Below, one piece after another: positions 55,705 to 64,000 of a DNA stretch of 64,000 nucleotides. The notes under the pieces were generated by a model that saw only the letters and a list, made by a program, of their open reading frames with translations, ran no database searches and was not told the DNA's origin. The stretch covers positions 124,001 to 188,000 of the forward strand of contig NZ_CANLYD010000003.1 in NCBI RefSeq assembly GCF_947495315.1. Direction: 5' to 3'. Source of the stretch: an uncultured Aquimarina sp. GTDB lineage: Bacteria; Bacteroidota; Bacteroidia; Flavobacteriales; Flavobacteriaceae. Numbering within the stretch: position 1 is the first letter of the stretch; every line of letters starts with the position of its first letter. The position numbers were made by a program, and so were the translations under genes.

Positions 55705-58092
55705 ATGAAACGATTCATAAATTATTTAGTGATTCTGTTATTGCTTTTCGGCAATATATCAGAAGTTTTAGGGCAACAACAAAATTTTCTAACAACATCT
55801 GGAAATAAGCTCTATGATTCAACCGGAAAAGAAGTCCGCTTGACAGGTGTGAACTGGTTTGGTTTTGAAACTTCATTATATCAACCACACGGAGTTTGGA
55901 GTAGAGACATGAAAAGTGTTCTACAACAAATCAAAGATTTAGGTTTTAATACAATTAGAGTTCCTTGGTGTAATGAAATGCTAAATCCAGGAGCGAGCAT
56001 AAATATTAATTCTTACGGAACAGATCCATACACTGGTATTTCTCCGATGAATGAAGAAGAAACTACAGTGAGTACACCAATTGAACTATTAGATATTTTT
56101 GTGCGCTGGTGTCAGGAAAATGATATAAAAATTGTTTTAGATAATCATTCTAGAGCAGCTGATGGGTTCTTAAACGAAGCTGTTTGGTATACACCAGAGT
56201 ATTCTGAAGAACGATGGATTAACGACTGGATTTTTATGGCCGATCGATACAAAGATTTTTCGGCAGTAGTGGCAATGGATTTAAATAATGAACCTCATGG
56301 ATCTACTTGGGGAGATAGCAATCCGGCTACGGATTGGAACAAGGCAGCAGAAAGATGTGGTAATGCTGTTCTAGCAGTAAATCCAAATGTTTTGATTATT
56401 GTAGAAGGAGTAGGAGAGTTTGAAGGGAGTTCATATTGGTGGGGAGGACAATTAATGGGAGCAAAGCAATATCCTATTCAATTGTCAGATCCAAGTAAGC
56501 TAATGTATTCTGCACATGAATATGGTCCAGAAGTAGCGCAACAAGACTGGTTTACAGCAAGCAATTTTCCACAAAATATGCCTAGTATATGGTCAGATAA
56601 CTTTCATTATTTATATGAAGAAGGTACTTCTCCATTATTTGTTGGAGAATTTGGAATTAAAGACCAAGATGCCTTTGGAGGTATTTCTTATACTTGGTTT
56701 ACAGAGTTTACAGATTTCATGGGAGGTATATATTCTTGGACTTTTTGGACAATGAATCCTAATTCTGGTGATACAGGTGGTATTTTACAAGATGATTGGA
56801 CGAGTGTGAATCAATGGAAATTAGATGTGTTAACTCCCCATTTAGCACCATTTATTCCAAATGTTGTAGGGGGAACAGGAAATCTTCCTCCTACAGCAAG
56901 ATTTACAAGTAATATAATTTCTGGAGATGCACCATTAACTGTTTCATTTGATGGATCAACTTCTTCAGATCCAGATGGTGATACTCTAACATTTAATTGG
57001 AATTTTGGAGATGGAACAACAGCTACAGGAGAAAGTATTTCTCACTTATTTACAGATTTCGGAGAGTATCAAGTAGTATTAACTGTAAGCGATGGAACGC
57101 TTAGCGATACGGAAACTCTTACTATCACGGTTAATGATCCAGATACTAATATACCAGTAGTAACGGCAAACATTTCTACTGATGTTACTGGAGGTATAGC
57201 ACCAGCTATTATTAATTTTGACGGTTCTGGTTCTACGGTATCTGATGGAAGTACGTTAACGTATAGTTGGGATTTTGGAGATGGAACGGCAGGTTCTGGA
57301 ATGACAATAAATCATGAATTCATTAATGCAGGTAGTTATAATGTTGTATTAACAGTTTCTAATGTGGATGGGATTTCTGATACAGCGACTATTGCTATAA
57401 TTATTACAGAACCTAATAATGGAGGAGATTGTACTTTTGGAGCACCTTTATCTAATGCATTACCAACCATTGCAAATGCTTCTTATAGTAATATCTATGT
57501 CCTAGGGTCAGGAGGTCCGGACCTAAGTAACGTAACTAATTTTACAATTAACTGGGATTTACAAAATAATGGATTGTGGCAATTTTCTATGAATACCAAT
57601 AATGGTGTGCCAAGCTGGTGGAATGATCTTAAAACTAATGTTACCAGTCAAAACTTTAACGCTGCACAACCAAGTGTAACGTTGTCCGGTACAGGGTTTC
57701 CTAACCTTGATGGAGCTTATAATGTCACTATAGATGGAGATAACTTTGCATTAGTTTCCAAAAGTGGGGCTTTTACCATTTACTTTAGTAACAGTAACAT
57801 AGCTCCTAATTGCGAACAGCAATTAAAAGATCCGTTTATCGAGAATGATGAGTTAGAAGTTAAAGCATACCCAAATCCTGTATCAGATAAACTGACGATT
57901 AGACACGCTGAGGTTCTTAAAAGTGCAAGATTAGATATACTGGATGTATCGGGAAAAGTCATTAAAAGAGTTTCTTCTATCACTGAGACAAATATGGTAG
58001 AATTAAATGTTTCAGAATTAGAACCTGGAGTATATTTTATTAAAATCTTCAATCAAAAAGAAACCATAACAAAGCAAATTATAAAACAATAA
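55705..58092 (+). CDS. GH5 cellulase with PKD modules and T9SS tail
   Basis: A 795-residue secreted endoglucanase. Signal (1-23, ending VLGQ); GH5 catalytic barrel (about 25-385) with RLTGVNWFGFET, acid/base Glu196 in DLNNEPHG, nucleophile Glu315 in FVGEFGIKD and the substrate Trp in SWTFWTMNPNSGDTGG. Two PKD (about 394-477, 482-569), one Cys-bounded module (576-703) homologous to the two in the preceding protein, then a T9SS sorting domain (709-795; AYPNPVSDKLTI, ending KQIIKQ). No known CBM is present, so the Cys-bounded module may supply substrate binding. Confidence 0.95.
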   Translation: MKRFINYLVILLLLFGNISEVLGQQQNFLTTSGNKLYDSTGKEVRLTGVNWFGFETSLYQPHGVWSRDMKSVLQQIKDLGFNTIRVPWCNEMLNPGASININSYGTDPYTGISPMNEEETTVSTPIELLDIFVRWCQENDIKIVLDNHSRAADGFLNEAVWYTPEYSEERWINDWIFMADRYKDFSAVVAMDLNNEPHGSTWGDSNPATDWNKAAERCGNAVLAVNPNVLIIVEGVGEFEGSSYWWGGQLMGAKQYPIQLSDPSKLMYSAHEYGPEVAQQDWFTASNFPQNMPSIWSDNFHYLYEEGTSPLFVGEFGIKDQDAFGGISYTWFTEFTDFMGGIYSWTFWTMNPNSGDTGGILQDDWTSVNQWKLDVLTPHLAPFIPNVVGGTGNLPPTARFTSNIISGDAPLTVSFDGSTSSDPDGDTLTFNWNFGDGTTATGESISHLFTDFGEYQVVLTVSDGTLSDTETLTITVNDPDTNIPVVTANISTDVTGGIAPAIINFDGSGSTVSDGSTLTYSWDFGDGTAGSGMTINHEFINAGSYNVVLTVSNVDGISDTATIAIIITEPNNGGDCTFGAPLSNALPTIANASYSNIYVLGSGGPDLSNVTNFTINWDLQNNGLWQFSMNTNNGVPSWWNDLKTNVTSQNFNAAQPSVTLSGTGFPNLDGAYNVTIDGDNFALVSKSGAFTIYFSNSNIAPNCEQQLKDPFIENDELEVKAYPNPVSDKLTIRHAEVLKSARLDILDVSGKVIKRVSSITETNMVELNVSELEPGVYFIKIFNQKETITKQIIKQ

Positions 58093-58105
58093 TTAATAAT
58101 TAAGT

Positions 58106-58147
58106 GTCTAGTTCTGAATAATCTGTATTGATTGTTTAGAACTAGAC
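58106..58147 (+). terminator. Probable terminator of the GH5 gene
   Basis: GTCTAGTTCT / AGAACTAGAC, 10-bp stem with a 22-base loop and a short T run (CTTTT). Weaker than the other terminators; read-through into the next gene is possible. Confidence 0.5.
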
Positions 58148-58222
58148 AATCTTTTAAAACCATGACTTTTCTTTAAAGAGAAAAGTACAGCAAATAACTT
58201 TTCAAAAACTCACTACTTAATC

Positions 58223-61200
58223 ATGGTACCAACACCAAGAAATAAGAAGGGATGGCGTGTATATGTAAAAAATATACATCAGATCCTTTTTTGTATACTA
58301 GCAATATCAATCTCATTTGGTCTTGCCGTCATATCCGTACTAGATGTATATGATGGAACAGCAGGACCAATAATGACGACACAAACCTGGCCAGCAGGAA
58401 CTTTTCTTTCTAATTTTCCTGAAGGAGATAGAATCAATACATACCATCGTAACTATTTAATGATTAATGGGCAAGCGGGAACAGGTGTTTGGGATGTATC
58501 TAACCCAACTGCTCCTAAAAGAGTGCAATTTAGTGAAGCCGCCAATAATGGACATCGGTGGTGGAAATTAGAAGGAGATTTGTTTTATCGTGAGTATTCA
58601 GTTCCAGAAGTAGAAGGAACGGGATATAAATATTTGGATCTTTCTAATATGTTAGAAAGGAAACCGATCACTTCCTCTGATATTTTATATACCGTACAAG
58701 ATGGGCAATCTAATTATGATAATCTGGAAACATTTCCTCACACTATAGATGGAAACAGAGTATTCGATATGAGAACAGGAGCTCAGGTAGATGATATACC
58801 AACTACTGTTTCTTTGCCAGATGTAGTGGTTCGAATCGGGAATTACGTTTTTTATGCGCCACAAACTGGAGATATTAATGTATTTGATTTTGGAGATCCT
58901 GAAAATATAAAATTTCTAGGATCTTTTGGAGGAGATATACCTCATGAACAGTATAGTACAGGTTTTCAACTATGGAGAAATCACTTAGTCTTTATGAGTG
59001 GTAATGAAGGTCCTAATGCACTGGTAGCATTTGATATTAGTGACCCTACAGATGTAAAACTGGGGTTTAGTTTACATTCTGATCAGGTTACGTTAGGACG
59101 TTATATGATATTTCAGGATGAATACGGATTTTCTGGTAGGTTTGATAGAGGTGTAAAATTCAATTTTGAAACGATGGAAATTGAACAAGAGTTTTTTCCA
59201 CCTTCAAGTGATGAAACTTTACAGTTTATAGATAATCAGTGGATGCCAATTGGTCATATTTTGATTGCTAGTGGAGATGATAAAACTTCGATTTTTGCGC
59301 ATCAAGATGGTCTGGATGAAACACCTCCAACTATGGGTCATCACTTTCCTATTTCTGGAGCTATCAATCAACCGGTAACATCTACAATAGGTTTTGTAAT
59401 AAATGAAACTTTAGATGATCTTACTATTAATGATGAAACAATACAGGTAAGTCCTTTGGGAGGATCACCGATAGAAGGAGATGTCACAACTACTTCGTAT
59501 CAGGTGATTAATTACGCACCAAAACAAAACCTCTTGCCTAACACCACGTATGAAGTAAAGTTAGTAGAAGGAGGTATAAAAGATGCAGTAGGTAACGGAA
59601 TGGAAGAGTATATCTTCTACTTTACTACTGGAGGCGATTCTTCTAATCAATCGCCAAAAATTGCAGGAATAGATTTAAGTATTGCTTCTCCTGTGACTAT
59701 TGGGTCTGTAATAGACTTTACCGCAGATGCAAGTGATCCAGATGGAAACCCGCTGAGTTATCGATGGGATTTTGGAGATGGTTCTCCAAAAACAGAGTGG
59801 ATAGGAAAAAATACTTCTCATACATACACAGAAGCTGGGAATTATTTATTGCAAGTGCAAGTATCTGATAATAATGGTGGTTTTGTAGTAGGTTCCCAAT
59901 CAATTGTAGTAGTTACATCTGTATCGGCAGATTTACCTACTCAATCAAGCCCAATAGCTATAGATGCTGATAATAGAGTAGTATGGTCTGTCAATCCGGA
60001 TAATAATTCTGTTACGATGGTCAACGCAGATGACTTATCCGTAATCAGAGAAGTAACTGTGGGTGAAGACCCGGTAAGCATAGCATTGGATTCTGAAGGG
60101 AAAGCTTGGATTACCTGTAGAGACTCTGATGAGGTATATATAATTAAGAAAGATGGTTCTTTGGAAACAAAAATAGCGTTAGATAGAGGATCTAATCCAT
60201 ATGGAGTTGTATTTACACCAGATGGCAGTCGTGGTTTTATATCCGCTTTTGGGTCAGGAAAAATTTTAGAAGTATCTCCTGTTACTAATACTATAAAAAG
60301 CACGTTGCAAATAGGAACAACTCCTCGCGCATTAGCCGTCAGTGGTGATGGAGCTAAGCTATTAGTTACAAAATTCATTTCACCGGATGAAGAAGGTCAA
60401 ATTTGGGAAGTGAATCTAGATACATTTACCATAAATACTACGATTTCACTTCCTATAGATGATTTTACACAAGATAATGGAAATGAAGGAAGAGGCTTAC
60501 CAAATTATATATCAGGTATAGCCATTCATCCTAATAATAAATCTGCTTGGTCCGTAGCCAAAAAAGATAATATTCTAAGAGGATTAAACAGAGATGGAAA
60601 ACCATTGGTTTTCGATAATGTAGTTCGTACAGCAATTTCTCCTATTAATCTTATAAATGGTCAAGAAGATGTTTCGAAAAGATTGGATATTGACAATCAT
60701 GGCCAACCATCATCTGCATTATATACTCCTACTGGTAATTATTTGTTAGTTACCATGCAAGGAAACAATAGAATCGTAGTGATAGATCCTAAAAAAGGGC
60801 TGGAGTTACTAAAAAAAGATGTGGGTAAAGCACCTCAAGGTCTAGCAATTGATCCAACCACAAATCGTGTTTTTGTAAAAAACTTTATGGATCGTAGTAT
60901 AACGGTTTTTGATGCAGCAGATATGATCAAAACTGGTAGCAGTACTTTAGAAGAGCTAGCTACTGTTTCTACAGTTGGTAATGAAACATTAAGTTCTGTT
61001 ATACTAAAAGGGAAACAAATATTTTATGACGCTTCAGATTTAAAAATGGGAACTGATGGATACGTCAGTTGTGCTACCTGTCATATAGACGGAACTCAGG
61101 ATGGTCGAACCTGGGATTTTACAGATCGAGGAGAAGGATTACGTAACACCATCTCTCTTATCGGTAGAGCAGGAACTGGTCACGGAAGAGTCCACTGGAG

Positions 61201-64000
61201 TGCTAATTTTGATGAAATACAAGATTTTGAAAATGATATGCGCTCTCATTTTAATGGACAAGGTTTTATGAGTGATACAGATTTTAATGAAGGTACTACT
61301 GCACTTACTCTGGGAGATGTTAAGAAAGGAAAATCAGCAGATCTGGATGCATTAGCAGCTTATATAGAATCTCTAAATAGTTTTAGTCCAAGTCCATATC
61401 GAAATAATGATGGAGGTTTAACAACAGATGGCGTTGCAGGAAAATCTTTATTTGAAGATTTAAAATGTGCCTCTTGTCATAGCGGAGAAGCTTTTACAGA
61501 TAGTAAAACAGGAAAACTACACGATGTTGGAACTATTTCCGCCACAAGTGGAAATCGTCTGGAAAAAGAATTAGTGGGTATAGATGTCCCCACATTAAAA
61601 GATGTATGGGCAACAGCACCTTATTTGCATAATGGAGTTGCTAAAACCCTAGCAGAAGTGTTTACAGCTAATAACCTGAATGATGCACATGGAGCAACTT
61701 CCTCCTTAAATACTAATCAAATAAAACAGTTAGAAGCATATATTAAACAGATTGATGGATCAGAAGTAGCTCAGGAATCTCAACAAATACTAAAAATATC
61801 TTCGCCTGAAGATGGTATGAATATAGATAAGGCAGATCCGATAAAATTGAGTGTAGAAACCAATATTGATGGAATTACTAAAGTTCAATATTTTGTAGAC
61901 AATAGTATAATTGATGAGGTAACCGCTGCACCTTTTGAGTCAACCTGGACTCCTATAATTTGGAAAACCTATTCAATCTCTGCCAAGGTGTTTTACAATA
62001 ATGGAAATACAGCTTCTATTACTCCAGAAGCCAACATTAAGTATAAAAACATAATTAAGGTGATGTTTGTTGTTGGAGATAAAAATAACCTAACATCAGA
62101 AGATCAGAGGATTAAATCTCGTTTAGAACAAAAATTAGGATTTACCATTACGCTCTTTTCTGATGAAGAAGCTACAAGTCCTCAATCTGCTAATCCATTT
62201 GATATGGTATTAATTTCTTCGACTGTGGACCCTAGAGAACTAGGTAATGATTTAGAAGGAGCCAGAGTTCCATTAATGACTTGGAATCCATTTATGTATG
62301 GAAAACTAAGAATGACTTCTGGAGAATTAAATACGGGCTTTGGTATCACACAAGATGGATTCTCTACAATTACAGTTTCTGATCCAACACACCCTATGGC
62401 AGCAGGTGCAGAAGCAAGTACAGCTTTGTATTCGATTACGCAAAGTCTGCCTTTCGGAAATCCTACAGAAGAAGCAATTGTAATCGCTAAAGCGGGAACA
62501 TTACCGATTTTGTTTGGATATGAAGCAAGTTTGTCTATTCCTTCAAGAAGAGTTGCATTTCCTCTTAGAGATCAGTTCATGCATTTATTAACAGAGGATG
62601 GATTGGATATGTTTGATGCTGCTGTATTATGGACACTTCATGGTGGAGATTCAGATACGCCTATAGGTCCATTGCCAGATGTGTTTTTTAAATCTCCGAT
62701 AGATGGAGAGTTGGTGAATGCTCCTTTAAAAATAGATTTTGATACAGAAGGTTGGGATTTACCATCACAGCAATATAAACTAAGATTTAAAATTGATGGA
62801 CAAGATCGAGGTTTAATTACCACAGAAGGAGAGTTTATGGATGGTACAGCATTGTCAGAAGGACCTCACGAATTGACTTTGCAAATGGAACGCAGTGATA
62901 ATTCTCTAACAGATTTAGGCGAAACAATCACGGTTATTGTAACCAATGATCCATTACCCGAAAATCCAACTGCGATTATTCAGTCACCATCAGATGGTGG
63001 ATTAGTAGGACCTGATTTCGAAATAGAATTTTCTACTTATAAATGGGATATTACTCCTGGCGGACAACATGTCAAGTATTTTATTGATGGAGTAGAGCAA
63101 GGTTCGATGTTTGAGATAGCGCCAATACCAGTTTCAGGCTTGTCAGAAGGTGTGCATACAATTATATTATCGCTGGCTACAGAAAATGGTGAAATCACTG
63201 GAGATTCAGCCGAGATTACAATAACTGTTGATGAGAGATTTAATAATCTTCCTGATACTGATTTTAGCTTAGAATATAGAGATAATAGTTCCGGAGTGTC
63301 TACACCAGAATTGAAACCCGTATTTCAGATTGTAAGTGAATCATCAGAAAGTCATGCGCTAAGTGATTTTAAGATTAGGTATTGGTATACTCCAGAACAT
63401 ACTACTGCTATGGATTTCAATATAGATTATTCTGCTGTAGAAGGAACTGTTGGTACTTTTGAAAACAATCCAGAAAATAGTTATCTAGAGATCGGTTTTA
63501 CTGCATCTTCCGGAAATTTAAATGCCAATAGCAAGTCTGGTCAAATTCAAACCAGGTTACATCATTCAGGTTTTCAGACTCATAATCAAGGGAATGATTA
63601 TTCGTATGATCCTGGTAAAACTTCTTTGAAACCACATGTGTTAACTACATTGTATTATAAAGGAGCATTGGTTTGGGGATTAGAGCCAGATGGTAATGAA
63701 ATATCTAATAGAAAACCTAATGCGATTATTAATCCAAGTGTCACATCTGGAATAGCACCGCTATTAGTTGATTTTGACGGGTCATCTTCTAGTGATCCAG
63801 ATGGTGATTCATTAAGTTATTCGTGGAATTTTGGTAATGGTAATACAGCTACAGGAGTTACGGGTCAATTTACCTTTGATACTCCAGGTGACTACGAAGT
63901 ATTGCTAACTGTAGATGACGGAAATGGTGAATCTGATATAACATCTGTTATCATCAATGTAAGCGATGAAACTCCTATATTGATTTCTAACTTTACTGCA
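58223..64000 (+). CDS. Giant cytochrome c / beta-propeller protein with CBM3 (partial)
   Basis: Open without a stop to the window end (1926 codons seen). Residues 20-42 are a hydrophobic signal or anchor. Then: LVIVD-like propeller (about 60-370); Ig-like SbsA-type domain (about 375-472); PKD (476-570); YVTN-type propeller (about 575-905; VTVGEDPVSIALD, IGTTPRALAVSGDG); and a c-type cytochrome region like di-haem peroxidases (about 925-1170). Haem motifs are CATCH (950-954) and CASCH (1082-1086), with VPTLKDVWATAPYLHNG after them. Next are Ig-like, a ThuA/flavodoxin-like fold (about 1276-1470), two Ig-like domains, a CBM3 (about 1675-1823; DFKIRYWYTPE, IQTRLHHSGF, LVWGLEP), PKD (1830-1914) and the start of another. 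The CBM3 predicts crystalline-cellulose binding; the haem region predicts electron transfer or peroxidase chemistry. Start chosen as the first ATG with a signal; the C-terminus is unseen. Confidence 0.88.
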   Translation, partial: MVPTPRNKKGWRVYVKNIHQILFCILAISISFGLAVISVLDVYDGTAGPIMTTQTWPAGTFLSNFPEGDRINTYHRNYLMINGQAGTGVWDVSNPTAPKRVQFSEAANNGHRWWKLEGDLFYREYSVPEVEGTGYKYLDLSNMLERKPITSSDILYTVQDGQSNYDNLETFPHTIDGNRVFDMRTGAQVDDIPTTVSLPDVVVRIGNYVFYAPQTGDINVFDFGDPENIKFLGSFGGDIPHEQYSTGFQLWRNHLVFMSGNEGPNALVAFDISDPTDVKLGFSLHSDQVTLGRYMIFQDEYGFSGRFDRGVKFNFETMEIEQEFFPPSSDETLQFIDNQWMPIGHILIASGDDKTSIFAHQDGLDETPPTMGHHFPISGAINQPVTSTIGFVINETLDDLTINDETIQVSPLGGSPIEGDVTTTSYQVINYAPKQNLLPNTTYEVKLVEGGIKDAVGNGMEEYIFYFTTGGDSSNQSPKIAGIDLSIASPVTIGSVIDFTADASDPDGNPLSYRWDFGDGSPKTEWIGKNTSHTYTEAGNYLLQVQVSDNNGGFVVGSQSIVVVTSVSADLPTQSSPIAIDADNRVVWSVNPDNNSVTMVNADDLSVIREVTVGEDPVSIALDSEGKAWITCRDSDEVYIIKKDGSLETKIALDRGSNPYGVVFTPDGSRGFISAFGSGKILEVSPVTNTIKSTLQIGTTPRALAVSGDGAKLLVTKFISPDEEGQIWEVNLDTFTINTTISLPIDDFTQDNGNEGRGLPNYISGIAIHPNNKSAWSVAKKDNILRGLNRDGKPLVFDNVVRTAISPINLINGQEDVSKRLDIDNHGQPSSALYTPTGNYLLVTMQGNNRIVVIDPKKGLELLKKDVGKAPQGLAIDPTTNRVFVKNFMDRSITVFDAADMIKTGSSTLEELATVSTVGNETLSSVILKGKQIFYDASDLKMGTDGYVSCATCHIDGTQDGRTWDFTDRGEGLRNTISLIGRAGTGHGRVHWSANFDEIQDFENDMRSHFNGQGFMSDTDFNEGTTALTLGDVKKGKSADLDALAAYIESLNSFSPSPYRNNDGGLTTDGVAGKSLFEDLKCASCHSGEAFTDSKTGKLHDVGTISATSGNRLEKELVGIDVPTLKDVWATAPYLHNGVAKTLAEVFTANNLNDAHGATSSLNTNQIKQLEAYIKQIDGSEVAQESQQILKISSPEDGMNIDKADPIKLSVETNIDGITKVQYFVDNSIIDEVTAAPFESTWTPIIWKTYSISAKVFYNNGNTASITPEANIKYKNIIKVMFVVGDKNNLTSEDQRIKSRLEQKLGFTITLFSDEEATSPQSANPFDMVLISSTVDPRELGNDLEGARVPLMTWNPFMYGKLRMTSGELNTGFGITQDGFSTITVSDPTHPMAAGAEASTALYSITQSLPFGNPTEEAIVIAKAGTLPILFGYEASLSIPSRRVAFPLRDQFMHLLTEDGLDMFDAAVLWTLHGGDSDTPIGPLPDVFFKSPIDGELVNAPLKIDFDTEGWDLPSQQYKLRFKIDGQDRGLITTEGEFMDGTALSEGPHELTLQMERSDNSLTDLGETITVIVTNDPLPENPTAIIQSPSDGGLVGPDFEIEFSTYKWDITPGGQHVKYFIDGVEQGSMFEIAPIPVSGLSEGVHTIILSLATENGEITGDSAEITITVDERFNNLPDTDFSLEYRDNSSGVSTPELKPVFQIVSESSESHALSDFKIRYWYTPEHTTAMDFNIDYSAVEGTVGTFENNPENSYLEIGFTASSGNLNANSKSGQIQTRLHHSGFQTHNQGNDYSYDPGKTSLKPHVLTTLYYKGALVWGLEPDGNEISNRKPNAIINPSVTSGIAPLLVDFDGSSSSDPDGDSLSYSWNFGNGNTATGVTGQFTFDTPGDYEVLLTVDDGNGESDITSVIINVSDETPILISNFTA

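Noticed and set aside
59941..60378. 145-codon minus-strand ORF inside the cytochrome/CBM3 gene
   Set aside because: It is the antisense of a propeller region with clear plus-strand coding; low-complexity Ser/Pro pattern typical of a shadow frame.
1..64000. tRNA, rRNA, insertion sequences or prophage genes
   Set aside because: No tRNA-like cloverleaf end, rRNA segment, transposase motif or integrase was recognised by reading; a tRNAscan or IS search would settle it.
58223..64000. LPMO (AA10) partner within the locus
   Set aside because: No N-terminal mature His with an AA10-like core was found in any of the proteins; the redox partner, if any, must lie elsewhere.

Overview
The window looks like a chromosome segment of a marine member of the Flavobacteriaceae (Bacteroidota), plausibly Aquimarina or a close relative. 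The evidence is AT-rich DNA, start regions with TAnnTTTG-type -7 boxes, many lipoproteins, type IX secretion (T9SS) C-terminal sorting domains, and typical flavobacterial neighbourhoods (ilvE / DUF4920 / mnmD, grpE-dnaJ, fused IcmF). The genus is inference; no rRNA or tRNA gene was seen.

Positions 1-47.8 kb are mostly housekeeping and accessory genes. In order: a DUF4197 lipoprotein fragment; a PqqB-like metallo-beta-lactamase-fold lipoprotein; a HELSH/ankyrin protein; purU; a large secreted zinc metalloprotease; and icmF, which is followed by a hairpin-rich tandem repeat. Next come an amidohydrolase overlapping a secreted alpha/beta hydrolase; an Lrp regulator; a membrane-bound HTH protein; an alanine/glycine:cation symporter; an MscS channel; and a catalytically degenerate paralogue of the hydrolase. 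A DJ-1-like lipoprotein with an MFS exporter, DUF1684, a porin with P-II, crcB, an SRPBCC/GyrI protein and dipeptidyl peptidase III follow. After a NarL-type two-component pair come ilvE, mnmD, yceI, grpE-dnaJ, an ABC exporter, MscS, a sigma54-type response regulator without a DNA-binding domain, PPK2 and an M28 peptidase. Three copies of what looks like one structured RNA family lie at about 17.1, 19.8 and 20.2 kb.

Positions 47.8-64 kb form a cellulose-degradation locus with no SusC/SusD pair. After a 1.08 kb non-coding region with an operator-like palindrome come three giant secreted proteins. The first is a 2207-residue GH9-CBM3c-GH48 enzyme with a CelA-like layout, built on PKD and other spacer modules and ending in a T9SS tail. 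The second is a GH5 cellulase with PKD modules and the same type of T9SS tail. The third is a protein that runs off the window end (at least 1926 residues) and joins two beta-propeller-like regions, a c-type cytochrome region with two CxxCH motifs, a ThuA-like fold, a CBM3 and PKD domains. Both cellulases carry an unassigned ~126-residue module bounded by cysteines (three copies in the window).

The most novel points are the cellulose-targeted cytochrome next to the cellulases, a GH9/GH48 fusion in a Bacteroidota with a T9SS tail, the unassigned Cys-bounded module, and the small RNA family with compensatory stem changes.
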